Source of the DNA: Lysobacteraceae bacterium
Lineage (GTDB): Bacteria; Pseudomonadota; Gammaproteobacteria; Xanthomonadales; Rhodanobacteraceae
Assembly: GCA_021372495.1 (NCBI GenBank)
Contig: JAJFUF010000040.1
Location: forward strand, 124,001 to 188,000
Length of the DNA: 64,000 nucleotides
Direction: 5' to 3'
Under the pieces are notes generated by a model, which was given only the letters and a program-made list of their open reading frames with translations, was not told where the DNA came from and ran no database searches. Numbering within the stretch: the first letter of the stretch is position 1; every line of letters begins with the position of its first letter. The position numbers and the translations under genes are program-made. Below, piece by piece: positions 16,382 to 25,103 of this stretch.

Positions 16382-18375
16382 CCCCGCGCCCGTCAGCCGA
16401 CGCGCACCTGCATCCGGCGACGGACGCGCAGCGGGCGCTGGACCGCCGCGCGTTCGACCTGCTCTGCCTCGCCGTCGCCGCGGTGCTGGCCGCGCACGTG
16501 CCGCACCTGCCGCTGTGGCTGAGCCCCGCGCTGGCGCTGGTGCTGGCCGTGCGCTGGGCGCAGCGGCGCTGGCGCGGCGGGCGCGTCCCCACGCTGCTCA
16601 AGCTGCCGCTGGTGGCGGCGCTGCCGCTGGCGATCCTGGCCGCCTACGGCACGCCGTTCGGGCGCGCGCCGGGCAGCGCGCTGGCGGTCGGCATGCTGGT
16701 GCTGAAACTGCTGGAGAGCGAGCGTGCGCGCGACGCGCGCAGCGCGATCGCGTTCGGCAGCTTCGTGGCGATGAGCGCGCTGCTGTTCGGACAGTCGCTG
16801 CCGATGACCGTGCTGGTCGCGCTGGCGCTGCTGCCGATGCTGGCCACGCTGCAGGCGCTGCAGCCGGCCGCGGCGATGCCGCGCTTCGCGCATGCGTTCG
16901 CGCGCCCCGCGCTGCTGCTCGCCGCTTCGCTGCCGCTGGCGCTGGTCGCGTTCCTGTTCGTGCCGCGCCTGTCCGCGCCGCTGTGGGGCGCGCCGGGGGC
17001 GGACCAGGCGCGCACCGGCATCAGCCCGCGCATGGCGCCGGGCGATTTCATCGACCTGCTGACCGACGACCGCCCCGCGCTGCGGGTCGCCTTCGACGGC
17101 GCGCCGCCGCCGCCCGCGCAGCGCTATTTCCGCGGCCTGGTGATGTGGCGTTTCGACGGCCGCGCCTGGACCGCGACGGACGCCGCGCCGTCCGCCGCGC
17201 CGGAGCCGCTGCGGCCGCAGGCCGCGACCGTCGCCTACGAAGTGACCCTGGAGCCGACCGGGCGACACTGGCTGTTCGCGCTGGACACGCCGCTGGCGCC
17301 GCCCGCGGACGCCACCATGAGCGCCGCGCGCGAACTGGCGCGCGCGCGGGCCATCGACGCGGTGCTGCATTACCGCGTGGTGTCGGCACCGCAGCGCGCG
17401 CTGGCGCCGACGCTCGGCGACGCCGAGCGCCGGCGCGGCCTGCAACTGCCGCCCGGCTTCGATCCGCGTGCGCGCGAGCTGGCCGAGGACTGGCGCCGCC
17501 GCTACGGCGGCGACGCGCACGCCGTCGCCGGCGCGGCGCTGGCGCTGTTCCACGACGGCGGCTTCGGCTACAACCTGGCCGCGCCGCCGCTGGGGCGCGA
17601 CAGCGTCGACGATTTCCTGTTCGGCACCAAGGAAGGCTTCTGCGAGCACTACGCCTCCTCGTTCGTGTTCCTGATGCGCGCCGCCGGTATTCCGGCGCGC
17701 GTGGTCACCGGTTACCAGGGCGGCTACTGGAACGCGCTCGGCGGCTACCTGCTGGTGCGCCAGTCCGATGCGCACGCCTGGGCCGAGGTGTGGCTGCCGG
17801 GGCAGGGCTGGACGCGCTACGACCCGACCGCCGCGGTGCGCCCCGAGCGCGTCGTGCTGGGTGCGGCGGCCGGCGCGGCCGGCCAGGGCGCCTGGTACCA
17901 GGCCGACTGGCTGCAAGCCGCGCGCAACCGCTGGGACATCGTCAACCGGCTGTGGGACCGCACCGTGGTCGGCTTCGACAGCCTGCGCCAGCGCGGCCTG
18001 CTGACGCCGTTCGGCGTCGAGCGCGCCGACTGGGGCGCGCTGGCGGCGGCGCTGGCCGCGCTGAGCGCGCTGGTGCTGTCCGCGAGCCTGCTGCTGGCGC
18101 TGGCACAGCGCGATCGCCGCGATCCGCTCGCCGCGGCGCAGGCGCGGCTCGAACGCCGGCTGGCGCGCGCGGGCGTGGCGCGGCGGCCGGCGGAAGGCCC
18201 GCAGCACTATTTCATGCGCGCCGCGCGCGCCCTGCCCGCGCAACGCGCCGAACTGCACGCGCTGGGCGAGGCCTATCTGGCGCTGCGCTATGCCTGCGCG
18301 GCGCCGGCGGATGAACCGCTGCGAAATTATTTGATCCAGGTGCGCCGTTTCCGCCCGCGCCGCGTGGTCCAATAG
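16378..18375 (+). CDS. TgpA-type transglutaminase-like membrane protein
   Basis: This is a DUF3488/transglutaminase fusion. The N-terminal part has about six membrane helices (residues about 25-195) and the large periplasmic part carries a transglutaminase core. The catalytic triad is visible: Cys422 in KEGFCEHYASSF, His466 in SDAHAWAEVW and Asp482 in RYDPTAA. Another helix lies near residues 555-575, followed by a DUF4129-like cytoplasmic tail. In Pseudomonas the homologue TgpA is an essential inner-membrane enzyme. It starts at a GTG overlapping the DUF58 stop. The substrate is unknown. Confidence 0.88.
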   Translation: MTPRPSADAHLHPATDAQRALDRRAFDLLCLAVAAVLAAHVPHLPLWLSPALALVLAVRWAQRRWRGGRVPTLLKLPLVAALPLAILAAYGTPFGRAPGSALAVGMLVLKLLESERARDARSAIAFGSFVAMSALLFGQSLPMTVLVALALLPMLATLQALQPAAAMPRFAHAFARPALLLAASLPLALVAFLFVPRLSAPLWGAPGADQARTGISPRMAPGDFIDLLTDDRPALRVAFDGAPPPPAQRYFRGLVMWRFDGRAWTATDAAPSAAPEPLRPQAATVAYEVTLEPTGRHWLFALDTPLAPPADATMSAARELARARAIDAVLHYRVVSAPQRALAPTLGDAERRRGLQLPPGFDPRARELAEDWRRRYGGDAHAVAGAALALFHDGGFGYNLAAPPLGRDSVDDFLFGTKEGFCEHYASSFVFLMRAAGIPARVVTGYQGGYWNALGGYLLVRQSDAHAWAEVWLPGQGWTRYDPTAAVRPERVVLGAAAGAAGQGAWYQADWLQAARNRWDIVNRLWDRTVVGFDSLRQRGLLTPFGVERADWGALAAALAALSALVLSASLLLALAQRDRRDPLAAAQARLERRLARAGVARRPAEGPQHYFMRAARALPAQRAELHALGEAYLALRYACAAPADEPLRNYLIQVRRFRPRRVVQ

Positions 18376-18443
18376 GCGTGCGACGGACCGCCGCGCCGCG
18401 CCGTCCCGCCAAGACCGAACCGCCGCGTCCAAGGAGCATGGCC

Positions 18444-19013
18444 ATGTGGAAGCCAATCGCCATTGTCGCCGCCGCCCTCGCCTTGGGCGCGTGTGCCACG
18501 ATCCCCCAGCCGCTCGCCGGCGACTACCCCGCGACCACGCCGGACGCCGCGCACGCCGGCGGCGCCGAGGGCACACGGGTGCGCTGGGGCGGCGAGATCA
18601 TCCTGACCCAGCCCGAGCAGCAGCAGACCTGCTTCTACGTGCTGTCGCACGCGCTGGACAGCCAGGCGCGCCCCAAGGAAGGCGGCGCCAGCGCCGGCCG
18701 CTTCGTGGCCTGCAAGGACGGCTTCTACGAGCCCGAGGAATTCGCCAGGGGCCGCGAGATCACCGTCACCGGCACGGTGCACGGTACGGTCACGCGCAAG
18801 GTCGGCGAATACGACTACACCTATCCGCGCGTCGTCGCCGACACGGTCTACCTGTGGGCGAAGCGGCCGCGCTACATCTACGCGCGCGATCCGTTCTACG
18901 ACCCGTTCTGGGGACCGTGGGGCCCGTGGGGGCCGTGGTACGGCCCGTACTGGGCGCCGCCGCGCGTGATCGTGGTGCCGCAGAACCCACCGCCGCCGCC
19001 GAAGAAGAACTGA
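18444..19013 (+). CDS. Slp family outer-membrane lipoprotein
   Basis: The protein begins MWKPIAIVAAALALGAC with a lipobox cysteine at residue 17, so it should be a lipoprotein of the Slp (starvation-inducible) family. It shows VRWGGEIILTQPEQQQTCFYVLSH, then GRFVACKDGFYEPEEFARGREITVTGTV, both typical of Slp. The second ATG is chosen because AAGGAG lies 7 bases before it, whereas it would touch the ATG two codons upstream. The C-terminus is unusual: DPFWGPWGPWGPWYGPYW, then a proline-rich tail ending PPPPPKKN. The function of Slp is not well defined. It is 189 residues long, close to the family size. Confidence 0.82.
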   Translation: MWKPIAIVAAALALGACATIPQPLAGDYPATTPDAAHAGGAEGTRVRWGGEIILTQPEQQQTCFYVLSHALDSQARPKEGGASAGRFVACKDGFYEPEEFARGREITVTGTVHGTVTRKVGEYDYTYPRVVADTVYLWAKRPRYIYARDPFYDPFWGPWGPWGPWYGPYWAPPRVIVVPQNPPPPPKKN

Positions 19014-19053
19014 ATCCGCGGGTCGCGAGCGCGCTCGCTCCTACGCGGGCCAG

Positions 19054-19398
19054 CTAGCCGGGCGGCCAGTGCATGGCACGCCCGGCGAGCAGGTGCACGT
19101 GCAGGTGGTAGACGGTCTGGCCGCCGTCGCGGTTGGTGTTGAGCACGCAGCGGTAGCCCTGCTCGGCGAGGCCCTGCTCGCGCGCGTACGCAGCCGCGGC
19201 CAGCAGCAGCTGGCCGAGCAGCGCGGCGTCGCCGGCTTCGGCCGCGTCCAGCGTGGCGATCGGCCGCTTCGGGATGAACAGCACGTGCACGGGCGCCTGC
19301 GGATTGAGGTCGCGGAACGCCAGCACGTCGTCGTCCTCATAGACGATGTCGGCCGGGATCTCGCGGCGCACGATCTTTCCGAAGATGGTGTCGGCCAT
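19054..19398 (-). CDS. HIT family purine phosphoramidase (HinT-like)
   Basis: HIT proteins hydrolyse nucleoside phosphoramidates and related adenylylated substrates in the cytoplasm. The 114-residue product starts MADTIFGKIVRREIPADIVYEDDDVLAF, has NTNRDGGQTVYHLHVHLL, and carries the histidine triad at residues 98, 100 and 102. Length and C-terminal tryptophan (MHWPPG) fit HinT. It lies downstream of recR on the same strand, 18 bases apart. The 40 bases between it and the convergent Slp gene contain a GCGAGCGCGCTCGC palindrome that could end both transcripts. Confidence 0.93.
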   Translation of the reverse strand: MADTIFGKIVRREIPADIVYEDDDVLAFRDLNPQAPVHVLFIPKRPIATLDAAEAGDAALLGQLLLAAAAYAREQGLAEQGYRCVLNTNRDGGQTVYHLHVHLLAGRAMHWPPG

Positions 19399-19416
19399 GA
19401 GCGTCTCCTCGTCGGT

Positions 19417-20019
19417 TCAGTCGAGCGACTGGCGGCCGCCGAAGGCGTGCGCCAGCGTGCTGCGGTCGATGAATTCGAGTTCGCCGCCCAGCGGCACGCC
19501 GTGCGCCAGGCGGGTGGCGCGCACGCCGGCGTCGCGCGCCATCTGCGCGAGATAGTGCGCGGTCGCCTCGCCTTCCACGGTCGGGTTGGTGGCGACGATC
19601 AGCTCCTGCACCTCGCCCTCGGCGAGGCGCCGCCGCAACAGGTCCATGCCCAGCTCGTCGGGACCGAGGCCGTCCAGCGGCGACAGCCGGCCAAGCAGCA
19701 CGAAATACAGCCCGCGGTAACCGGTCGCCTGCTCGATGGCGGCGAGGTCGGACGGCGACTCCACCACGCACAGCACGTGGCGGTCGCGCGTCGCGCCGGC
19801 GCACAGCGCGCACACCGGTTCCTCGCTGAAGGTGCGGCACTGGCGGCAGTGGCCGACGCGATCCATCGCCGCGGCCAGCGCGACGGCGAGCCGACGGCCG
19901 CCATCGCGGTCGCGTTCGAGCAACTGGAAGGCCATGCGCTGCGCGCTCTTCGCGCCCACGCCGGGCAGGCAGCGCAGCGCGTCGATCAGCTCGGCGAGGA
20001 TTTTCGAACTGGCCGACAC
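19417..20019 (-). CDS. recR: recombination protein RecR
   Basis: RecR works with RecO and RecF to load RecA on gapped DNA. The 200-residue protein has the helix-hairpin-helix [17 protein letters not shown], a zinc finger with CRQC and CALC spaced as in RecR, and a Toprim domain with [12 protein letters not shown] and [15 protein letters not shown]. It follows ybaB after one base, and the dnaX-ybaB-recR string is conserved in bacteria. Confidence 0.97.
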   Translation of the reverse strand: MSASSKILAELIDALRCLPGVGAKSAQRMAFQLLERDRDGGRRLAVALAAAMDRVGHCRQCRTFSEEPVCALCAGATRDRHVLCVVESPSDLAAIEQATGYRGLYFVLLGRLSPLDGLGPDELGMDLLRRRLAEGEVQELIVATNPTVEGEATAHYLAQMARDAGVRATRLAHGVPLGGELEFIDRSTLAHAFGGRQSLD

Positions 20020-20020
20020 G

Positions 20021-20344
20021 TCAGAACGGCAGCTTGAAACCGGTCGGCAGGTTCAGGCCCGCCGCCATGCCGCCAAGCTTCTGCTGGCTCGCTTCGGCAA
20101 CCTTGTTGACGGCGTCGTTGAACGCCGCGGCGACCAGATCCTCGGCCATCTCCGGGTCGTCGGCGAACAGCTTGCGGTCGATGGCCACGCGGCGCACCTC
20201 GTGCTTGCCGCTCATCACCACGCTGACCACGCCGCCGCCGGCGCTGCCGGTCACTTCCAGCCGGCCGAGCTCTTCCTGCGCGCGCTTCATTTCCTCCTGC
20301 ATGCGCTGCGCCTGCTGCATCAGTTGTCCGAGTTGTCCGCGCAT
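20021..20344 (-). CDS. ybaB: YbaB/EbfC nucleoid-associated protein
   Basis: YbaB/EbfC proteins are small DNA-binding dimers of the nucleoid. The 107-residue protein starts [20 protein letters not shown], has [26 protein letters not shown] and ends in a glycine-rich tail ([18 protein letters not shown]). It lies between dnaX (10-base gap) and recR (1-base gap), the usual arrangement. Confidence 0.95.
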   Translation of the reverse strand: MRGQLGQLMQQAQRMQEEMKRAQEELGRLEVTGSAGGGVVSVVMSGKHEVRRVAIDRKLFADDPEMAEDLVAAAFNDAVNKVAEASQQKLGGMAAGLNLPTGFKLPF

Positions 20345-20354
20345 CGTCAGTTCC

Positions 20355-22019
20355 TCAGGAATCCATGGGCCGGATGCTCTGCGGCACCACGCGCGCGTCG
20401 AATTCGCGCTGCAGCGCCTGCACCACGGGGTCGTCGTTCAGGGCCTGCTCGGCCGCGGCGAACTCGGCCGAACGCACGCGCTCGGCGCGCTCGGCCGGCG
20501 TGTCCGCCACGTCGGTCGCGGCGATCAGGCGCACGCGGATCGCGCGGCCCAGCGCCGCGGCGACGCGCCGCTCGAGCTGGGCGATCATGCTGCCGGCGGC
20601 GAAATGCTCGTGCTCGGGCCGCAGCGCCAGCGTCATCACATCGCCCTCGATGCTCTTGAGCGCCGCGTGGCGCGCCAGCTCGCCGAGCGGCCCGCCGAGG
20701 CCGGCGGCCGCGATCAGCTCGCCCCAGTCCGGCAGGCCGTTGGCGGCGAGCGGGACCGGGGCGGGCGCGGCAGGCGGCGGCGTGGCGGTGCGCTCGCGTG
20801 CGGGCGAAGAAGGCGGCATCGGCGCGGCGGATGCCGTGCGCGCGCCGTTGGCCGCCGCGCCCGCGCCGCCGGCAGGCGCGGGCGCGGCGCCGGCGCTCCG
20901 TCCGGGCGACGCAACCGGCGCAGCCGCGCCGCCCTCGGCGGGGCGGAACGCCAGCATGCGCAGCAGCGTCATCTCGAAGCCGGTGCGCGCGTCGGGCGCG
21001 AGGTTGAGGTCGCGCCGGCCGGTCGCCGCCATCTGGTAGTAGAGCTGCACGTCCTCCGGCGCGAAGCGCGCGGCCAGCGCGTCCGCGACAGGGTCCGCGT
21101 CCTCGCCTTCCGCATGGAAGCCGGGCACGAGCTGGCGCAACTGGATGCGGTGCAGCGCGCCGGCGAGCTGGTCGAGCACGCCGGCGAAGTCCGGCGAGAA
21201 GCCGGCGATACGCGCGGCCTCGGCGAGCAGCGCCGTGCCGTCGCCGGCGGCCAGCGCCTCCAGCAGCGCGCCGACCTCGCCCTGGGCGATGCTGCCCAGC
21301 ATCGCGCGCACGTCGGCCGCGCGCACCGCGCCGCCGCCGTAGGCGATCGCCTGGTCGAGCAGCGACAGGCCGTCGCGCAACGAGCCGTCGGCGGCGCGCG
21401 CCAGCTCGGCGATCGCGTCCGCCTCGAAGGCAATACCCTCGGCGTCGAGGATATGGCGCATCTGCGCGACGATCTGCGCCGGCAGCAGGCGCTTCAGGTT
21501 GAACTTCAGGCAGCGCGACAGCACCGTCACCGGCAGCTTCTGCGGGTCGGTGGTGGCGAGCAGGAACTTCACGTGCGGCGGCGGCTCCTCCAGCGTCTTC
21601 AGCAGCGCGTTGAAGGCGTTCTTGGAGAGCATGTGCACCTCGTCGACGAGGTACACCTTGTAGCGGCCGCGGGTGGGCGCGTACTGCGCGTTCTCGATCA
21701 CCTCGCGCACGTCGTCGACGCCGGTGTTGCTGGCGGCGTCGATCTCGAGCAGGTCGACGAAGCGGCCGGCGTCGACCGCCGTGCACACCGCGCACTCGCC
21801 GCACGGATTCGCCGACTGGCCGCGCTCGCAGTTCAGGGACTTGGCGAAGATGCGCGCGATCGTGGTCTTGCCGACGCCGCGCGTGCCGGTGAACAGGTAG
21901 GCATGGTGCATGCGCCCCGATTCGAGCGCGTTGCTGAGCGCACGCACGACGTGCTCCTGCCCGACCAGCTCGGCGAACCGCCGCGGGCGCCACTTGCGGG
22001 CGAGAACCTGATAGGACAT
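20355..22019 (-). CDS. dnaX: DNA polymerase III subunits tau/gamma
   Basis: DnaX is the motor of the clamp loader. The 554-residue protein starts [20 protein letters not shown] and has Walker [12 protein letters not shown] near residue 45. A zinc module with cysteines in [17 protein letters not shown] follows, then Walker [33 protein letters not shown] and [11 protein letters not shown]. Residues about 375-440 form an Ala/Pro-rich linker before a tau C-terminal domain ([14 protein letters not shown]). The frame is open far upstream, but homology fixes this ATG. I see no A-rich slippery heptamer of the E. coli type, so separate gamma production by that mechanism is not indicated. Confidence 0.95.
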   Translation of the reverse strand: MSYQVLARKWRPRRFAELVGQEHVVRALSNALESGRMHHAYLFTGTRGVGKTTIARIFAKSLNCERGQSANPCGECAVCTAVDAGRFVDLLEIDAASNTGVDDVREVIENAQYAPTRGRYKVYLVDEVHMLSKNAFNALLKTLEEPPPHVKFLLATTDPQKLPVTVLSRCLKFNLKRLLPAQIVAQMRHILDAEGIAFEADAIAELARAADGSLRDGLSLLDQAIAYGGGAVRAADVRAMLGSIAQGEVGALLEALAAGDGTALLAEAARIAGFSPDFAGVLDQLAGALHRIQLRQLVPGFHAEGEDADPVADALAARFAPEDVQLYYQMAATGRRDLNLAPDARTGFEMTLLRMLAFRPAEGGAAAPVASPGRSAGAAPAPAGGAGAAANGARTASAAPMPPSSPARERTATPPPAAPAPVPLAANGLPDWGELIAAAGLGGPLGELARHAALKSIEGDVMTLALRPEHEHFAAGSMIAQLERRVAAALGRAIRVRLIAATDVADTPAERAERVRSAEFAAAEQALNDDPVVQALQREFDARVVPQSIRPMDS

Positions 22020-22091
22020 TCGGGCTACCTTGGGGCGAAACCGGATTGTGCCAAGCCGGCGCCGGCAGACCAAGCGCGGCGACGTCTTTGC

Positions 22092-22120
22092 TTGTGCCTG
22101 CGCCATGCTGCCGGTATGCT
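22092..22120 (+). promoter_or_regulatory. promoter for the tRNA-Ser/4.5S RNA locus
   Basis: TTGTGC (22092-22097), a 17-base spacer and TATGCT (22115-22120) form a plausible sigma-70 promoter. A GC-rich segment typical of stable-RNA starts follows. The rest of 22020-22165, between the dnaX start and the repeat, holds no gene I can see. Confidence 0.5.
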
Positions 22121-22165
22121 GTCGGGCTCCGATTCGGCGGCTCCATTCGTCGTTTCGAAGCGTTG

Positions 22166-22330
22166 CCAGGCGCGGAGAGGTGTCCGAGTGGTCGCACTTC
22201 ACGCGCTTGGCCGATGCCTTGAAGGGCATCGGCCGCGTGGAGTGCGGGCGAGGCAGGATGCCGAGCGGCCGGAGCTCCACGGATGGATTGTTTGGCGAGT
22301 TTCCCAGGCGCGGAGAGGTGTCCGAGTGGT
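22166..22330 (+). repeat. 27-base direct repeat of the tRNA-Ser 5' end flanking a hairpin element
   Basis: A 27-base sequence beginning CCAGGCGCGGAGAGG occurs at 22166-22192 and again at 22304-22330, where it forms the leader and first 19 bases of tRNA-Ser(GGA). The first copy does not continue as a tRNA. It runs into a long hairpin. CGCACTTCACGC (22193-22204) pairs with GCGTGGAGTGCG (about 22236-22247, one G-U pair), and inside it GGCCGATGCC pairs with GGCATCGGCC around TTGAAG. Weak similarity also extends upstream of both copies. Confidence 0.75.
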
Positions 22331-22404
22331 TGAAGGAGCACGCCTGGAAAGTGTGTATACGGCTTAACCCCGTATCGCGGGTTCGAATCCCGCCCTCTCC
22401 GCCA
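22312..22404 (+). tRNA. tRNA-Ser (GGA)
   Basis: A class II tRNA with acceptor GGAGAGG/CCTCTCC, anticodon loop CTGGAAA (GGA), a long variable arm (ATACGG...CCGTAT), T-loop GGTTCGAATCC and an encoded CCA at 22402-22404. A run of six T follows immediately, just before the 4.5S RNA. Confidence 0.97.
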
Positions 22405-22412
22405 TTTTTTAT

Positions 22413-22525
<113 letters not shown>

Positions 22526-22676
22526 TTTCCTCGTCCGAACGACCCCGCCGGCGTGCGCGGTTTCGGCCCCATCCGGAAAGGATTTGCACTTCCACATCCC
22601 CGCGTCCGACGCGCCATGCGCGTCGAACGCGCCCCCTTGGCCCAAGAGCGCCGGCATCCCGCAGGCCTGCCCCCAT

Positions 22677-22768
22677 CGTGGTCCCCGCGCAAGCCGGGAT
22701 CGAGTGCATTTGCGTGCTCTTGCGGGAAAGATGCCGGATCCAGGCTTGCGCCGGCGGGATGACGGCGG
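22677..22768. repeat. interspersed inverted repeat upstream of the moaE end
   Basis: The ends of this 90-base segment are inverted: GCGCAAGCC (22687-22695) and GGCTTGCGC (22743-22751), each next to GGATC or GATCC and a run of C/G. This is the widespread proteobacterial intergenic type with CCCGCGCAAGCCGGGATC ends. A fragment may be present at 10190-10225. The remaining bases 22526-22676 and 22769-22782 show no gene. Confidence 0.6.
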
Positions 22769-22782
22769 GGAGGGGTGGCTGT

Positions 22783-23208
22783 TTACGCCACCGGCGTGTT
22801 GTCGGGATGCAACCAGCCGGAGGCGCCGTCGGCGTAGCGCTCGTTCTTCCAGATCGGCACGCGTCGTTTCACCTCGTCGATGATGTAGCGGCAGGCGGCG
22901 AAGGCGGCATCGCGATGCGCGGCGCTGACGCCCGCCCACACCGCCAGCTCGCCGATGGCGAGCTCGCCGACGCGGTGCACGCACAGCGCCTCGGCGATGG
23001 CGAAGCGCGCCCGCGCCTCCTCCAGGATCTTCGCGCCCTCGCTTTCGGCCAGTGCCGGGTAGCCCTGGTAGGCGAGCCCACGCACCGCCTTGCCGTCGTT
23101 GTGGTCGCGCACCCAGCCCTCGAAGGTCACGCAGGCGCCGGCATCGGCGCGTGCCAGCCGCGCGCGCAGCGCGGCGATGTCGATCGCGGTGTCGCTCAGG
23201 CGGAACAT
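22783..23208 (-). CDS. moaE: molybdopterin synthase catalytic subunit
   Basis: MoaE transfers sulfur from MoaD to precursor Z to form the molybdopterin dithiolene. The 141-residue protein has GACVTFEGWVRDHNDGKAV, LAYQGYPALAE, HRVGELAIGELAVWAGVSAAHR, and the catalytic-lysine region DEVKRRVPIWKNERYADG near the C-terminus. It follows moaD by 2 bases and is the last gene of the moa string. Confidence 0.95.
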   Translation of the reverse strand: MFRLSDTAIDIAALRARLARADAGACVTFEGWVRDHNDGKAVRGLAYQGYPALAESEGAKILEEARARFAIAEALCVHRVGELAIGELAVWAGVSAAHRDAAFAACRYIIDEVKRRVPIWKNERYADGASGWLHPDNTPVA

Positions 23209-23210
23209 GC

Positions 23211-23450
23211 TCAGCCTCCGGACACCGGCGGCAGGAAGGCCACCTCGTCGCCGTCGGCGAGCGCGTGGTCCCAGCCGGTGAATGCGCCGTTGACGGCCAC
23301 GCGCAGCCGCTCCGGCGCGAACGCGAAACCGTGCCGTGCAGCCAGCTCGGCGTACAGCGCGCGCGGGTCGCACGCCGTCGATTCCACGCGCTCATCGGCG
23401 CTGCCGGCGGCGTCGCGCAGCGAGGCGAAATAGAGCAGCCGGTAGTTCAT
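23211..23450 (-). CDS. moaD: molybdopterin synthase sulfur carrier subunit
   Basis: MoaD is a ubiquitin-fold sulfur carrier. The 79-residue protein starts [16 protein letters not shown], has [30 protein letters not shown] and ends in the essential Gly-Gly, which is thiocarboxylated. The ATG overlaps the moaC stop (23447-23450). The frame is open well upstream, but the size and overlap fix this start. Confidence 0.94.
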   Translation of the reverse strand: MNYRLLYFASLRDAAGSADERVESTACDPRALYAELAARHGFAFAPERLRVAVNGAFTGWDHALADGDEVAFLPPVSGG

Positions 23451-23956
23451 CGCACCACCCTGCCCTTGCGCACCGTGCGCTTGCCGCCGGATTTCTCCAG
23501 CAGCCGCACCTCGGCGATGACGATCTCGTGCGACAGCGCCTTGCACATGTCGTAGACGGTCAGCGCGGCGACGCCGGCGCCGGTCAGCGCCTCCATCTCC
23601 ACGCCGGTCTTGTGCGCGATCGCCACCTCGCAGCGGATCACCAGCTCGCTCGGCCCGTCGAACTCGGCGCTGATGTCGCAGCGCTCGATCGCCAGCGGGT
23701 GGCAGAACGGGATCAGCTCGTGGGTGCGCTTGGCGGCCATCGTGCCGGCCACGATTGCGGTGTCGATCACCGGCCCCTTCTTGCCGCGCATGCCCTCGCG
23801 GCGCAGCGTCGCGGCGACCTCGGCCGGGAAGCGCACGCGCGCCTCCGCCACCGCGCGCCGCGCGGTGGCGCGCTTGGCGCCCACGTCGACCATGCGCGGG
23901 CGGCCGGCAGCATCGACGTGGGTCAGTCGCTTCGGGGAGGCTTTCATCGCGGCCAC
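23447..23956 (-). CDS. moaC: cyclic pyranopterin monophosphate synthase
   Basis: MoaC turns the MoaA product into cyclic pyranopterin monophosphate. The protein has [48 protein letters not shown] and [31 protein letters not shown], which carry the active-site Lys, His and Asp residues. I take the GTG at 23954-23956, five bases after AGGAG (169 residues). The ATG three codons later (23945-23947) would put that site 14 bases away and is the alternative. Confidence 0.94.
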   Translation of the reverse strand: MAAMKASPKRLTHVDAAGRPRMVDVGAKRATARRAVAEARVRFPAEVAATLRREGMRGKKGPVIDTAIVAGTMAAKRTHELIPFCHPLAIERCDISAEFDGPSELVIRCEVAIAHKTGVEMEALTGAGVAALTVYDMCKALSHEIVIAEVRLLEKSGGKRTVRKGRVVR

Positions 23957-24056
23957 AGTGGCTCCTGTACATGTCGTCATACGCCCGCCCGGCAGCCGGG
24001 CTCGCGCATCCACGCGCTCGCCAAGTCGTCCCGGCCCGCGACATCACGCCGCGGAT

Positions 24057-25103
24057 TCACCCGCCGATCTTGAACATCTCGATGCGTTGCGGGTCGCCCT
24101 TGGCGCGCATCTCGGCGCGCTGCTCGCTGTAGCGGTCGCTGCGCCCCAGCCACACCTTGGCGATACGTTCGACCAACGCGGCGTCGTCTGCTCCGGAGCG
24201 CAGCGTGTCGCGCAGGTCGACGCCGTCGCGCGCGAACAGGCAGGTGAACAGCTTGCCGTCGGCGGACAGGCGCGCGCGCGTGCAGTCGCCGCAGAACGGC
24301 GCGCTGACCGAACTGATGAAGCCGATCTCGCCGCCGCCGTCGACGAAGCGCCAGCGTTCCGCCACCTCGCCGCGGTAGCCGCGCGCGACCGGCTCCAGCG
24401 GCCAGCGTTGCCCGATGCGCGCGATCAGTTCGGCGGACGGCACCACCTTGTCGGCGCTCCATCGGTTCAGGGTACCGACGTCCATGAACTCGATGAAGCG
24501 CAGCACGTGGCCGCTGCCGCGGAAGCGCTCGACCAGATCGAGCACCTGGCCGTCGTTGATGCCGCGCAGCACCACGCAGTTCAACTTCAGCGACTCGAAA
24601 CCGGCGTGCTGCGCCGCCTCGATCGCCTCCAGCACCTGCCCAACTTCCCCGCGCCCGCCGGACATCTGCCGGAAGGTCTCCGGGTCCAGCGTGTCGATGC
24701 TGACGGTCAGGCGGTGCAGGCCGGCAGCGCGCAGCGGCGCGGCGAGCTTGGGCAACAGCACGCCGTTGGTGGTCAGCGCGATGTCCTCGATGCCCGGGAC
24801 GCGCACGAGCATGCCCACCAACTGCGGCAAGTCCCGGCGCAGCAGCGGCTCGCCGCCGGTGAGGCGCAGCTTGCGCACGCCCAGCCCGGCGAACGCGCGC
24901 GCCAGCCGTTCTATCTCCTCGAAACTGAGACGGTCATGCTTGTTCAGGAACGGATGATGCTCCGGATAGAGATCTTCCGGCATGCAGTACGGGCAGCGGA
25001 AGTTGCAGCGATCGACCACCGAGATGCGCAGGTCGCGCAGCGGCCGGCCGAGTTTGTCGATCGGCGGGGCGACTACCATGCCGTCGGGAATCGCTCGGGT
25101 CAT
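24057..25103 (-). CDS. moaA: GTP 3',8-cyclase
   Basis: MoaA is a radical SAM enzyme that rearranges GTP in the first step of molybdenum cofactor synthesis. The 348-residue protein has the radical SAM cysteines in CNFRCPYCMPE near residue 30 and LRLTGGEPLLRRDL. The C-terminal second cluster is in FCGDCTRARLSADGKLFTCLF. It ends EMFKIGG, keeping the Gly-Gly tail of MoaA. Its ATG overlaps the stop of the metallo-beta-lactamase-fold gene by 4 bases. moaC follows after about 100 bases. Confidence 0.96.
   Translation of the reverse strand: MTRAIPDGMVVAPPIDKLGRPLRDLRISVVDRCNFRCPYCMPEDLYPEHHPFLNKHDRLSFEEIERLARAFAGLGVRKLRLTGGEPLLRRDLPQLVGMLVRVPGIEDIALTTNGVLLPKLAAPLRAAGLHRLTVSIDTLDPETFRQMSGGRGEVGQVLEAIEAAQHAGFESLKLNCVVLRGINDGQVLDLVERFRGSGHVLRFIEFMDVGTLNRWSADKVVPSAELIARIGQRWPLEPVARGYRGEVAERWRFVDGGGEIGFISSVSAPFCGDCTRARLSADGKLFTCLFARDGVDLRDTLRSGADDAALVERIAKVWLGRSDRYSEQRAEMRAKGDPQRIEMFKIGG

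Noticed and set aside
20355..22019. Programmed frameshift in dnaX producing gamma
   Set aside because: No A-rich slippery heptamer with a stop in the shifted frame is seen where E. coli has it.
22166..22330. Attachment site of a prophage or integrative element
   Set aside because: Only 138 bases separate the direct repeats, the repeat covers the 5' end rather than the 3' end of the tRNA, and no integrase is present.
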